Counted from the stretch's first letter, positions 50,054 to 58,588 are shown. The stretch: DNA of 64,000 bases from Chitinophaga tropicalis (GCF_009758205.1 NZ_WRXN01000014.1:1-64000), one strand, 5' to 3'. Numbers and translations: made by a program. Notes: generated by a model from the letters alone, not told the origin.

Positions 50054-50266
50054 ATGAAGGCGTTTACCGTAAACTACAATGACAACAGGTATATCGTTAA
50101 GCCCCTGAACGGTCACTCACTCCGTTTCAAAGTAAATGTAGAAGGGCAGGATATAGTATTTGAACATGATATGGACGGCCATATCCGTCCGGAAGCTACC
50201 AAAGTGGCAAGTATGTCACTGTTATTGGGGCTGGCAGATAAGATCGAAGAAAGTGCAGGCTGGTAA
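50054..50266 (+). CDS. small conserved-looking protein, unknown function
   Basis: 70 aa, no signal peptide or membrane helix. The sequence alternates beta-type stretches (FTVNYNDNRYIVKPL, HSLRFKVNVEGQDIVFEHDMDGHIRP) and ends with a helix (ASMSLLLGLADKIEESAGW). A -7 element stands at the right distance upstream, which supports expression. The family was not recognised. It resembles small cytoplasmic proteins with a single beta-sheet and a helix; no function is proposed. Confidence 0.7.
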   Translation: MKAFTVNYNDNRYIVKPLNGHSLRFKVNVEGQDIVFEHDMDGHIRPEATKVASMSLLLGLADKIEESAGW

Positions 50267-50391
50267 GCACATCGCACTGCTGAAATGAAGGAACTTACAA
50301 CTATATTGACCATTCTCCTGTGTATAATGATCTGACACTGTTAGTGTTAGGTCCTCCCTCTTATTGTGTTCCCCAAAATAAATGTATTTCA

Positions 50392-50399
50392 TACCTTTG
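50392..50399 (+). promoter_or_regulatory. -7 element of the 23-aa microprotein
   Basis: TACCTTTG, a perfect TAnnTTTG, 18 nt before the ATG at 50418. Confidence 0.6.
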
Positions 50400-50417
50400 C
50401 GTTTCAAATAGAGAATA

Positions 50418-50489
50418 ATGAAGAAAGCAGTTGTGGCCGTATTGAAATTCGTGCAGTCGCTTTTCGTGAAAAAAAATTGCTGCAGATAA
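50418..50489 (+). CDS. candidate 23-aa cationic microprotein
   Basis: ATG at 50418 to TAA at 50489 encodes MKKAVVAVLKFVQSL followed by FVKKNCCR. It is strongly amphipathic or membrane-prone: Lys pairs at both ends of a hydrophobic middle, with Cys-Cys-Arg at the C-terminus. A perfect -7 element lies 18 nt upstream, an ideal distance. Nothing else in the 350-bp gap between its neighbours explains that promoter. It could be a membrane-active or signalling peptide, or the start of a small RNA. Not recognised as a known family. Confidence 0.45.
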   Translation: MKKAVVAVLKFVQSLFVKKNCCR

Positions 50490-50589
50490 ATATCTTCCGG
50501 CCCTTTACAGGCCCGCAATTTAAACCCCTGTCATCTTCTTAAAAGGGTAGCATTACAATATCTTTTTATATAATGTATCAGCTATTCCC

Positions 50590-50597
50590 TACCTTTA
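50590..50597 (+). promoter_or_regulatory. -7 element of the L,D-transpeptidase gene
   Basis: TACCTTTA (one mismatch to TAnnTTTG), 21 nt before the ATG at 50619. Confidence 0.5.
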
Positions 50598-50618
50598 AAT
50601 AATTGTTTTGTATCGCCA

Positions 50619-52319
50619 ATGAAGTATCGGTTTTTTAGGGACAATCAGCTACGTACAGCCGTGGCCTTTTTTGCATTGTTATCATTGTTTTCCTGCCACA
50701 GAAAGCGGGCGCCCCGGGAAAGGGAAATTGTAAAGGACGTAAGACAACTGAGTGAAGTAGTGCCTGAGCATATTACGGAATACCTTGAATTTATAGCGGA
50801 CAATGAAAATATTATGGAAGATAGCGTACGGGCCCAGGACCCGGCAGCGCTGACCTACTTTTACCAGCAAACCGGTAACGGTGCAGTATGGTCTTCCAAT
50901 GGCGTATTGAACCCCGCCGCAGATTCCATGTTCTTTTTTATTGATCATGCAGATGAATCCGGCCTCCGCCCGGCAGATTACCATGCTGCAGCACTAAAAA
51001 CAGCCCTGGGACTTATTAAAGGAGATAGTGAAGATGGTGAAGCAGCCCGCAAAGATGCCTCTCTCTGGGCCCGCGTGGATGTGATGATGACAGACGCTTT
51101 TATGAAAATGGCATCCCACCTGCGTTTTGGCGTTGCCCCCAAAGACAGTATCACCCTTCGGAAAGACTCTATTTTCACAGACACACTGCTGTCCGACATG
51201 CTGCGTACCGCATTGATGCAGGACAATCCCGGCGCCGCCATCGGCGAGGCCCTGGGAGAACTGGAACCCACATATGAAGGTTACCGGCAGCTCAAAGCCC
51301 AGCTACGCCCCTTCAAAGCTAAATATGCAGCTATGCACTGGGATTCCCTGCCGCTTTCTTATACAGATACCCCGGCTTTCCGTCAGCAACTCATCAACAG
51401 GCTGGTACAGACAGGACACCTGGATACTGCCGGCGGGCACAGTACAGATACAGCCCTGCTGAAACCAGGCATACGCCTGTTCCAGCGGGAGTTTAATATG
51501 TATGACGACGGACTTGCCGGGAAGAAAACCATACAGGCGCTGAACAGATCTTATACCGACTGGCTGGCGCAGGTGGCAGTAAACCTGGACCGCTGGCGTA
51601 AACTGCCGGACTCCCTGCCTGACAGATACATTTTTGTCAACATACCCGCTTACCGTATGGAACTGTGGGATAGCGGACAGGTAGTACTGGAATCCAGGGT
51701 AATAGTAGGTGCGCCCCGCACCCGCACTCCTCTGCTCAACAGCCGTATGACCAACTTCGTAATGTACCCTTACTGGAGAGTACCCTTCAGCATTGCCGTA
51801 AAAGAAATGTTGCCGGCTATCAGGAAAGACAGGGAATACCTCGTGAAAAAGAACCTGGAAGTGATAGGCAAAAGCGGGGAAGCGGTTCATCCTGACAGCA
51901 TTAACTGGGACAAGCTCAGTAAGAACTATTTCCCATACGTATTAAGACAGATGGATGGCGTAGAGAACTCGCTGGGTATTATGAAGTTCAATTTCATGAA
52001 TAAATACAGTGTATACCTGCACGATACCAATAGCCGCGGACTGTTCAAAAATGCTTACCGTGCACTCAGTCATGGTTGTGTACGAGTGCAACAGTGGGAT
52101 AGCCTGGCTATGTACCTGATCAAAGATGATTCCCGTCATTCAAGAGATAGTGTCCGCGCCTGGCTGGCCAGGGGAGAAAAGAAGCAGATAGATATACAGC
52201 GAAGCATCCCTATTTATCTGCGTTACTTTACGGCAGAAGGAAGGAATGATAAGCTGGTATTTCATGAAGATATTTATGGTGAGGATAAGGTATTAAAGAA
52301 ACTAATGGGCTGGAAATAA
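50619..52319 (+). CDS. L,D-transpeptidase, YcbB/LdtD-like lipoprotein
   Basis: 566 aa. N-terminal lipoprotein signal (FFALLSLFSC, Cys near residue 26), a scaffold domain (about 50-270), a peptidoglycan-binding segment (GIRLFQREFNMYDDGLAGKKTIQALN near 285-310) and the YkuD catalytic domain with SHGCVRV; the catalytic residue is Cys487. It forms 3-3 peptidoglycan crosslinks, or ties proteins to the wall, in the periplasm. The order matches the YcbB group. A lipoprotein version is usual in Bacteroidota. It stands alone with its own -7 element. Confidence 0.9.
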   Translation: MKYRFFRDNQLRTAVAFFALLSLFSCHRKRAPREREIVKDVRQLSEVVPEHITEYLEFIADNENIMEDSVRAQDPAALTYFYQQTGNGAVWSSNGVLNPAADSMFFFIDHADESGLRPADYHAAALKTALGLIKGDSEDGEAARKDASLWARVDVMMTDAFMKMASHLRFGVAPKDSITLRKDSIFTDTLLSDMLRTALMQDNPGAAIGEALGELEPTYEGYRQLKAQLRPFKAKYAAMHWDSLPLSYTDTPAFRQQLINRLVQTGHLDTAGGHSTDTALLKPGIRLFQREFNMYDDGLAGKKTIQALNRSYTDWLAQVAVNLDRWRKLPDSLPDRYIFVNIPAYRMELWDSGQVVLESRVIVGAPRTRTPLLNSRMTNFVMYPYWRVPFSIAVKEMLPAIRKDREYLVKKNLEVIGKSGEAVHPDSINWDKLSKNYFPYVLRQMDGVENSLGIMKFNFMNKYSVYLHDTNSRGLFKNAYRALSHGCVRVQQWDSLAMYLIKDDSRHSRDSVRAWLARGEKKQIDIQRSIPIYLRYFTAEGRNDKLVFHEDIYGEDKVLKKLMGWK

Positions 52320-52580
52320 TATTATCGGACCGAGGCCGCCAATCTTTCCCAAAAAAGGGCGCTGCGCCTCCTTAAAAAGCTGGCCGCAGGCCCCCACAAA
52401 AAAACGCTTTGGGCAGACCGCAAGTCTGCCCCTACTACTACACAGCATAACCCAGTCAATGTTACCCCACTTTCCCTCCGCAACTATAGAGTAATATTTG
52501 ATTTTTGTACTTTTTACTTTGATACATACTATTTTCTCTATCCCTTCACCGGTAATTTTGTCTTCACAAAACGGATCATT
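52320..52580. other. intergenic region with degraded palindromes before the aldo/keto reductase
   Basis: 260 bp. Contains TGGCC-GCA-GGCC (52381-52392), a broken relative of the CTCAAAA hairpin (AAAAAAACGCTTT at about 52398) and GGGCAGAC-CGCAA-GTCTGCCC (52411-52431). No strong promoter match was found; TTACTTTG at 52514-52521 has one mismatch to the -7 consensus. Confidence 0.55.
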
Positions 52581-53600
52581 ATGAAGTATAAATTATTAGG
52601 GAATACAGGGCTCAGAGTGTCTGAGCTTTGTTTAGGCACAATGACATTTGGAGGGAAAGGCTTCTGGACACAGATAGGTACATTACCCCAGGACGAAGTG
52701 GATGCTATCATAAAACGGGCTGTGGAAGGCGGCATCAATTTCATTGATACAGCCAACGTGTATTCAGAAGGACTCTCAGAGGAAATGACAGGAAAAGCTA
52801 TCCGTAACCTCGGACTGGACCGTGACAGCCTGGTAATTGCCACCAAGGTGCGTGGCAGAATGGGAGATGGCCCTAACGACAGCGGCCTTACCAGGAAACA
52901 TATCTTCTCCCAGGTAGATGCCAGCCTGAAACGTTTGCAGATAGATTATATTGATCTGTACCAGATCCATAGCTATGACCCGCTCACTCCGCTGGAAGAG
53001 ACCATAGATGCGCTGGACGACCTGGTAAAGGCCGGAAAGATACGTTACACCGGCGCCAGTAACCTGGCAGCCTGGCAACTGATGAAGGCACAGGCTTATT
53101 CCACTTATTACAGGAAGGCAAAATTTGCATCTCTGCAGGCATATTATACACTGGCAGGACGTGACCTGGAAAGAGAGATAGTTCCCCTGCTCAAAGATCA
53201 GCAAACCGGCTTAATGGTATGGAGCCCACTGGCAGGCGGCTTCCTGAGTGGTAAATACACCCGCCAGGGAAGCGCTGAAGATGGCGCTCGCAGGGCAAAT
53301 TTTGATTTCCCTCCGGTAAATAAAGAAAGGGCGTACGATGTAGTAGAAGCGCTGGCAGTAATGGCAAAAGAGAAGAATGCAACAGTAGCCCGGCTCGCGC
53401 TGGCATGGCTGCTGCATCAGCCGGTGGTGAGCACAGTGATCATAGGCGCTAAAAGGCTGGAACAACTGGATGATAACCTGAAAGCGGTTGAAGTAACATT
53501 CTCTGCAGATGAGCTGAAGCAGCTGGATGAGATCAGTAAACTGCCGTCAGAATATCCCGTATGGATGTTGGAGCGTACAGGTATCGACAGGCAGCTGTAA
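52581..53600 (+). CDS. aldo/keto reductase
   Basis: 339-aa NADPH-dependent TIM-barrel oxidoreductase. Start MKYKLLGNTGLRVSELCLGTMTFG is typical. The catalytic Tyr is in FIDTANVYSEGLSEE, the Lys in VIATKVRG, the His in YQIHSYDPLTP, and the cofactor-binding end SPLAGGFLSGKYTR and IIGAKRLEQLDDNL are all present. It belongs to the YajO/general stress-type group, and the natural substrate cannot be named. Monocistronic, ending at a shared palindromic terminator. Confidence 0.93.
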   Translation: MKYKLLGNTGLRVSELCLGTMTFGGKGFWTQIGTLPQDEVDAIIKRAVEGGINFIDTANVYSEGLSEEMTGKAIRNLGLDRDSLVIATKVRGRMGDGPNDSGLTRKHIFSQVDASLKRLQIDYIDLYQIHSYDPLTPLEETIDALDDLVKAGKIRYTGASNLAAWQLMKAQAYSTYYRKAKFASLQAYYTLAGRDLEREIVPLLKDQQTGLMVWSPLAGGFLSGKYTRQGSAEDGARRANFDFPPVNKERAYDVVEALAVMAKEKNATVARLALAWLLHQPVVSTVIIGAKRLEQLDDNLKAVEVTFSADELKQLDEISKLPSEYPVWMLERTGIDRQL

Positions 53601-53617
53601 TATAAGTATCCATAAAT

Positions 53618-53656
53618 AACAAGGTCCCGGCATGTGCCGGGACCTTGTTATTATAT
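53618..53656. terminator. bidirectional terminator between the aldo/keto reductase and icd genes
   Basis: AACAAGGTCCCGGCA and TGCCGGGACCTTGTT: perfect 15-bp arms separated by only two bases, followed by ATTATAT. Confidence 0.85.
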
Positions 53657-53676
53657 CAGTATTGCGAACGTGTGAC

Positions 53677-54909
53677 TTATTTTTTCAGCTTTACTTTTAA
53701 AGCGTTGTCCAGTTCCTGCAGGAACTCTTCTGTGTAAAGATAGTGTTTTCCATGCTCTACTTTGTTACCATGGATGCAAACAGCCAGATCTTTTGTCATC
53801 TTACCGCTTTCAACAACCTCAACGCATACCTGTTCCAGAGCATGGCAGAAGTTGATCAGCTCCTGGTTGTTATCCAGGCGGCCACGGAATTCCAGACCAC
53901 GGGTCCATGCAAAGATAGAAGCAATAGGGTTGGTAGAAGTTGGTTTACCAGCCTGGTGGTCACGATAGTGACGGGTTACAGTACCGTGAGCGGCCTCTGC
54001 TTCCATTACTTTACCATCAGGGGTAACCAGGGTAGACGTCATCAGACCCAGTGAACCGAAGCCCTGAGCTACAGTATCAGACTGTACGTCGCCATCATAG
54101 TTCTTACATGCCCATACAAAGTTACCGTTCCATTTCAGGGCGCTGGCAACCATGTCATCGATCAGGCGGTGTTCGTACACCAGTCCGTTCTTGTCAAATT
54201 CAGCTTTGAATTCGTTCTGGTAGATCTCTTCGAAGATATCTTTGAAACGGCCATCATATTTTTTCAGGATGGTGTTCTTGGTGCTCAGGTAGAGAGGCCA
54301 TTTTTTGATCAGGGCCTGGTTGAAGCAGGCACGTGCAAATCCTTTGATAGACTCGTCGGTATTGTACATAGCCAGGGCAACGCCGTCTCCTTTGAAGTTG
54401 TATACTTCATGCTCTATCACTTCGCCGTTCTCACCTTCAAATTTGATGGTCAGTTTACCTTTACCTTTTGTTACAAAGTCAGTAGCACGGTACTGGTCGC
54501 CGAATGCGTGACGGCCAATACAGATAGGAGCAGTCCAGTTAGGTACCAGGCGGGGAACGTTGCTGGTTACGATAGGCTCACGGAATACGGTACCGTCCAG
54601 GATGTTACGGATAGTGCCGTTTGGTGATTTCCACATCTGTTTCAGGTTGAATTCCTTTACACGGGCTTCATCCGGAGTAATGGTAGCGCATTTGATACCA
54701 ACGCCTACCTCTCTGATAGCGTTAGCTGCGTCTATGGTTACCTGGTCATTGGTAGCATCGCGGTGTTCCATTCCCAGGTCATAGTATTTGATATCAACTT
54801 CCAGGTAAGGAAGTATCAGTTTATCCTTGATAAATTTCCAGATGATCCGTGTCATCTCATCTCCATCCAGTTCTACAACCGGGTTAGCGACTTTGATTTT
54901 TTCTGCCAT
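53677..54909 (-). CDS. isocitrate dehydrogenase, NADP-type, eukaryote-like subfamily
   Basis: 410 aa. Oxidative decarboxylation of isocitrate to 2-oxoglutarate. The sequence follows human IDH1/IDH2-type enzymes: MAEKIKVANPVVELDGDEMTRIIW, CATITPDEARVKEF, SPNGTIRNILDGTVFREPI and the AAHGTVTRHYR cofactor motif. It is a different subfamily from the enzyme encoded 200 bp upstream. The tandem pair raises the question of division of labour. Its own promoter (minus strand, 54958-54988) makes separate control possible. Confidence 0.93.
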   Translation of the reverse strand: MAEKIKVANPVVELDGDEMTRIIWKFIKDKLILPYLEVDIKYYDLGMEHRDATNDQVTIDAANAIREVGVGIKCATITPDEARVKEFNLKQMWKSPNGTIRNILDGTVFREPIVTSNVPRLVPNWTAPICIGRHAFGDQYRATDFVTKGKGKLTIKFEGENGEVIEHEVYNFKGDGVALAMYNTDESIKGFARACFNQALIKKWPLYLSTKNTILKKYDGRFKDIFEEIYQNEFKAEFDKNGLVYEHRLIDDMVASALKWNGNFVWACKNYDGDVQSDTVAQGFGSLGLMTSTLVTPDGKVMEAEAAHGTVTRHYRDHQAGKPTSTNPIASIFAWTRGLEFRGRLDNNQELINFCHALEQVCVEVVESGKMTKDLAVCIHGNKVEHGKHYLYTEEFLQELDNALKVKLKK

Positions 54910-54932
54910 TTCGACTTTGATTTTTAATTAGT

Positions 54933-54950
54933 TACGAGTATTCATACGAG
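54933..54950 (-). promoter_or_regulatory. paired TACGAG motifs in the leader of the eukaryote-like icd
   Basis: TACGAG occurs at 54933 and 54945 (CTCGTA on the coding strand), 12 bp apart, between the promoter and the start. The same motif occurs twice, 21 bp apart, in the leader of the other icd gene. Confidence 0.4.
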
Positions 54951-54957
54951 TAATCGC

Positions 54958-54988
54958 GAAATATACGACAATGGGGCACAATTTACAA
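54958..54988 (-). promoter_or_regulatory. promoter of the eukaryote-like icd
   Basis: Minus strand: TTG (54988-54986), 20 nt, TATATTTC (54965-54958), one mismatch to TAnnTTTG. The TTG overlaps the end of a 21-bp inverted repeat. Confidence 0.6.
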
Positions 54989-55081
54989 GTTCCGCTTTCA
55001 ATGCCTCCTTTTTGCAACAATTCTTTGACAATTCAATGAATTATCTCTTATCTGTTGACGGGAGGCTATGAAAGCGGAACT
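54988..55081. repeat. 94-bp unit bounded by 21-bp inverted repeats between the two icd genes
   Basis: Left arm 54988-55008 and right arm 55061-55081 are inverted copies, starting AGTTCCGCTTTCA and ending TGAAAGCGGAACT, with only two internal mismatches and a 52-nt AT-rich middle. No target-site duplication or ORF is seen. It may be a terminator for the upstream icd gene with an unusually long loop, or a tiny inverted-repeat element. Confidence 0.65.
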
Positions 55082-55112
55082 ATAGTATAAAATATGCTAT
55101 CAGTGAGACTGA

Positions 55113-56378
55113 TCAGAGGTGTTTGATCACCTCATCTGCGAACTCGCTGGTTTTCACAAGGGTTGCGTCGTCCATCAGCTTGTAGAAGTCGATGGTCACG
55201 CGTTTGCGGGCAATGGCAGTACTGAGGCCATGTACTATAATATTTGCTGCTTCTTTCCAGCCCATATATTCCAGCATCATTACACCGCTGAGTATAACGG
55301 AGCTGGGGTTCATGGTGTTGGTATTGGCAAAGCGGGGAGCGGTACCATGCGTAGCTTCAAATACGGCATGACCGGTAGAGTAATTGATATTGGCTCCGGG
55401 AGCAATACCGATGCCACCAACGGCAGCAGCAAGCGCATCGGAAATATAGTCACCGTTCAGATTGAGGGTGGCCACTACAGAGTAGTCCTGTGGCGCCAGC
55501 AGGATCTGCTGCAGGAAGTTGTCAGCGATCACGTCCTTCACAATAAGCTTCTTGTGGGCAATAGCCACATTCAGTTCTTTATTGGCTTCATCTTCACCCT
55601 GGGATTTCTTGGTAGCTTCCCACTGTTCCCATGTGTATACCTGGTCGCCAAATTCACGTACGGCCAGCTCATAGCCCCAGTTCTTGAAGCCCCCTTCGGT
55701 AAACTTCATGATGTTGCCTTTATGCACCAGGGTCAGTGAAGGCAGTTTCTTTTCCAGCGCATATTTCAGGGCAGCGCGTACCAGCCTTTCCGTACCTTCT
55801 TTGGATACCGGTTTGATACCCAGGGAGGAAGTTTCAGGGAAGCGGATCTTCTTCACACCCATTTCATTCTGGAGGAAGTTGAGCAGTTTTTCTGCTTCAG
55901 GCGTACCATACATATATTCTATGCCGGCATAAATATCTTCTGTGTTTTCACGGAAGATCACCATATCAACCTTTTCAGGATGTTTAACAGGGGAAGGCAC
56001 CTTGTCAAACCAGCGTACGGGGCGCACACAGGCGTAGAGGTCCAGTTCCTGGCGCATTGCTACGTTCAGGGAACGGATACCGCCGCCTACAGGCGTAGAA
56101 AGTGGTCCTTTAATAGATACGAGGTACTCCTTAAAAGCGTCCAGGGTGGCTTTAGGCAGCCATTCTCCCGTTTGCTGGAAGGCTTTTTCCCCGGCCAGCA
56201 CTTCTTTCCATTCTATCTTTCTTTTGCCACCATAGGCTTTTTCCACAGCGGCGTCAAATACACGCACACTGGCCCGCCAGATATCAGGCCCTATTCCGTC
56301 ACCTTCAATAAAAGGGATAATAGGATGATCGGGCACCTGTAACTGGCCATTGGTCATTGATATTTTTTCTGCCGGCAT
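55113..56378 (-). CDS. icd: isocitrate dehydrogenase, NADP-type, E. coli-like subfamily
   Basis: 421 aa. Matches the bacterial Icd group: IPFIEGDGIGPDIW, KGPLSTPVGGGIRSLNVAMRQELDLYACVRP with the substrate loop, VIFRENTEDIYAGIE and EATHGTAPRFA for cofactor binding. In E. coli Icd the first Ser after GGGIR is the site switched off by AceK; here the loop still reads GGIRSLNVAMRQ. No aceK gene is in the window. It is the upstream member of the tandem pair on the minus strand. Confidence 0.94.
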   Translation of the reverse strand: MPAEKISMTNGQLQVPDHPIIPFIEGDGIGPDIWRASVRVFDAAVEKAYGGKRKIEWKEVLAGEKAFQQTGEWLPKATLDAFKEYLVSIKGPLSTPVGGGIRSLNVAMRQELDLYACVRPVRWFDKVPSPVKHPEKVDMVIFRENTEDIYAGIEYMYGTPEAEKLLNFLQNEMGVKKIRFPETSSLGIKPVSKEGTERLVRAALKYALEKKLPSLTLVHKGNIMKFTEGGFKNWGYELAVREFGDQVYTWEQWEATKKSQGEDEANKELNVAIAHKKLIVKDVIADNFLQQILLAPQDYSVVATLNLNGDYISDALAAAVGGIGIAPGANINYSTGHAVFEATHGTAPRFANTNTMNPSSVILSGVMMLEYMGWKEAANIIVHGLSTAIARKRVTIDFYKLMDDATLVKTSEFADEVIKHL

Positions 56379-56391
56379 AAAACAGTTTCTT

Positions 56392-56418
56392 TACGAGTTT
56401 CGTAATTAAATTTACGAG
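56392..56418 (-). promoter_or_regulatory. paired TACGAG motifs in the leader of the E. coli-like icd
   Basis: TACGAG at 56392 and 56413 (CTCGTA on the coding strand), 21 bp apart, just downstream of the promoter at 56421-56450. Confidence 0.4.
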
Positions 56419-56420
56419 CG

Positions 56421-56450
56421 CAAAGGTACGTATTATTAATCCACAGGCAA
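56421..56450 (-). promoter_or_regulatory. promoter of the E. coli-like icd
   Basis: Minus strand: TTG (56450-56448), exactly 19 nt, TACCTTTG (56428-56421): perfect consensus. Confidence 0.8.
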
Positions 56451-56504
56451 TCTCCAAAACTGATAGCATTTGAACGTTTAGCATTTCTTTAGCAAACTTT
56501 TCCC

Positions 56505-57188
56505 ATGTCCAGATTAATATTAATTTACTGTTTATTTTTTGTCGCTAAAACACAGGCAACCCCTATGGCACCGGATACTACAACGCCCCGTTTCACTTAC
56601 CTGGCACTGGGAGACAGCTATACTATCGGAGAAGACGTACCGGAAGAACAACGTTACCCGGTCCAGACAGTAACCCTGCTGGCAGATAGCGGCATTACTA
56701 TAGACGGGCCCCGCATCATAGCCCGTACCGGCTGGACTACAGACGAACTGGAGGCGGCCATCCGGGCAGAAGAGGTCAGAGACACCTTCAGCGTGGTAAC
56801 CCTGCTCATAGGCGTCAATAACCAATACCGGGGCCGCAGCGTCCAGGAATATAAGGTCGAATTTACCCGCCTGCTCAAACAGGCCATCCAGTTTGCCGGC
56901 GGCCACTCAGACAGGGTAGTGGTGCTCTCCATCCCCGACTGGAGCCGTGTGCCCTTTGCAGAAGGCCGCAACCGCCAGGAAATAGCAGAAGATATAGACG
57001 CCTTCAACACCGCCAATAAAGCCATAGCCCGTAAATATAAAGTGCATTACCTCGATATTACGGCAGACAGCCGCAAAGCCGACCATGACATCACCCTCGT
57101 AGCTGGCGACGGGCTCCACTACTCCGGTAAAGAAATGGCTATATGGGCCGGTAAACTGGCCGCTATATTCCGGAACATACTTCACTGA
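56505..57188 (+). CDS. exported SGNH/GDSL-family hydrolase
   Basis: 227 aa with an N-terminal signal (LILIYCLFFVAKTQA) and the SGNH blocks: GDSYTIGED with the nucleophile Ser near residue 37, the Gly block around IIARTGWTTDE, IGVNNQYRGR, and the Asp/His block DGLHYSGKEM near 207. All four catalytic blocks are present. Probably a periplasmic esterase or deacylase; the substrate could be a lipid or an acetylated sugar. It is transcribed divergently from icd. Confidence 0.88.
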   Translation: MSRLILIYCLFFVAKTQATPMAPDTTTPRFTYLALGDSYTIGEDVPEEQRYPVQTVTLLADSGITIDGPRIIARTGWTTDELEAAIRAEEVRDTFSVVTLLIGVNNQYRGRSVQEYKVEFTRLLKQAIQFAGGHSDRVVVLSIPDWSRVPFAEGRNRQEIAEDIDAFNTANKAIARKYKVHYLDITADSRKADHDITLVAGDGLHYSGKEMAIWAGKLAAIFRNILH

Positions 57189-57325
57189 TCTTCCGATATT
57201 ATCCCAGTTGTCCCGAAGAGACAAACTGAGATCCCCCTGATCTTTTTTACCGCCCTTTTCATGCCGTTTACCGGAAACGGGCACTTTTTAACCTAAATGC
57301 CCTTTCAGGGGAAAGGTCTGCTTGT

Positions 57326-57333
57326 TAGTTTTG
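57326..57333 (+). promoter_or_regulatory. -7 element of the LiaF-like gene
   Basis: TAGTTTTG, a perfect TAnnTTTG, 23 nt before the ATG at 57357. A TTTC at 57303-57306 is near the -33 position. Confidence 0.55.
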
Positions 57334-57356
57334 TATCGTAAACGTTAAACATACAT

Positions 57357-58091
57357 ATGGACAAGCAAGAACAAGAATATACGAATACAGACGGCGGACA
57401 AAGAGGAGGTTTCGGAAAAGGGCTCATTTTCCTGCTGATAGGTGCATTCCTGTTAGTGAAAAACCTTCACCTGGACATTCCCTCCTGGATAATATCCTGG
57501 CAGATGCTGCTGATCGTTATAGGACTGGTGGTTTGGACTAAAAGTGAGTTTAAGAGCATAGGAGGCGTGATCATGATGCTGGTAGGCGGTCTTTTCCTTG
57601 CCAAAGAATTCTTCTGGTTCCCGTTCGATTTTGCCCGTTTTCTCTGGCCGGCGGTTTTCATTATATTAGGTCTCGGCCTGATGTTTGGCCGTAATATTGA
57701 CTGTAAACGAAAAACCCCCAGACATAGACTCATTAAGAACGATCCTACAGACGATTGGCTGGAAGCTTCCATGATCTTCAGCGGAGAGAACAGGATAGTG
57801 GTTTCCAAGAACCTGAAAGGAGGCCGGGTTTCTGCCATCTTCGGAGGAATAGATGTAAACCTGCTCCAGGCAGACTTCCAGGGAACAATAGAGATCGATG
57901 CCACCTGTGTTTTCGGTGGGCTCGAACTGGTGGTACCATCCAACTGGAACGTTAAAGTAGATATGACCACCATCATGGGCGGTGTGGAAGACAAACGTCC
58001 GGCAGAGCTCATAGGAAGTAATCCCGACAAAGTACTCATTATCAGGGGTAGCTGTGTATTCGGAGGCATAGAGATCAAAAGTTACGCCTGA
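57357..58091 (+). CDS. LiaF-like membrane protein (DUF5668 plus LiaF C-terminal domain)
   Basis: 244 aa. Four short membrane helices in the first half (DUF5668-like, about 20-112, with WQMLLIVIGLVVW and FLWPAVFIILGLGLMF), then a beta-rich C-terminal domain with repeated FGG.....L/I turns (ASMIFSGENRIV, SAIFGGIDVNL, CVFGGLELVVP, IMGGVEDKR, CVFGGIEIKS). In Firmicutes, LiaF restrains a cell-envelope stress two-component system. The histidine kinase and LytTR regulator 500 bp downstream make a similar role plausible here, although no LiaS/LiaR-type genes are present. Confidence 0.85.
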   Translation: MDKQEQEYTNTDGGQRGGFGKGLIFLLIGAFLLVKNLHLDIPSWIISWQMLLIVIGLVVWTKSEFKSIGGVIMMLVGGLFLAKEFFWFPFDFARFLWPAVFIILGLGLMFGRNIDCKRKTPRHRLIKNDPTDDWLEASMIFSGENRIVVSKNLKGGRVSAIFGGIDVNLLQADFQGTIEIDATCVFGGLELVVPSNWNVKVDMTTIMGGVEDKRPAELIGSNPDKVLIIRGSCVFGGIEIKSYA

Positions 58092-58115
58092 TAACAACTA
58101 TCGTGTTTCAGTTTA

Positions 58116-58126
58116 GCCCGCAGGGC
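58116..58126. repeat. GCA-loop GC palindrome (family member)
   Basis: GCCC-GCA-GGGC, between the LiaF-like and DUF4288 genes. Confidence 0.55.
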
Positions 58127-58205
58127 CGTTACTTCTTATCAGAAAGCTCAAAACTGATACACTAACCATAACAACCTTTATTTCATTCTTATAATACTAT
58201 ATCTT

Positions 58206-58559
58206 ATGCAATGGTTTGTAGCGAAAATTGTTTACCAGATCATCAGTGGCAACGGAGACCATATGCCACAGTTTGACGAGCAGTTGCGACTCATCAATGC
58301 CGGAAGCAGATACGAAGCCTTTCAACGTGCAAGCGAAATAGGAGCACAGGAACAGTACGCTTTCAAAAACCAAAGACAGGAACTGGTGGAATGGCGCTTT
58401 ATCAACGTGCCTGAAGTAAATGCACTGGACTCACTGGGAGATGGAATGGAACTGTATTCCCGCATTGAAGAACCCGGAGACGCAAACGCATATATCTCCT
58501 GGCTGCAGGTAAAGGCGGCACAACTGAAAGCACCGCAATACCTGGACGTTCATGCATAA
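58206..58559 (+). CDS. DUF4288-domain protein
   Basis: 117 aa, soluble. MQWFVAKIVYQIISGNG..PQFDEQLRLINA and the YEAFQRASEIG.QEQ segment fit the DUF4288 family, of unknown function. It lies between the LiaF-like gene and the histidine kinase (29-bp gap to the kinase), so it is probably in the same transcript. Confidence 0.75.
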   Translation: MQWFVAKIVYQIISGNGDHMPQFDEQLRLINAGSRYEAFQRASEIGAQEQYAFKNQRQELVEWRFINVPEVNALDSLGDGMELYSRIEEPGDANAYISWLQVKAAQLKAPQYLDVHA

Positions 58560-58588
58560 CTCTGTTCACCCATTTATCCTGATCTTAC

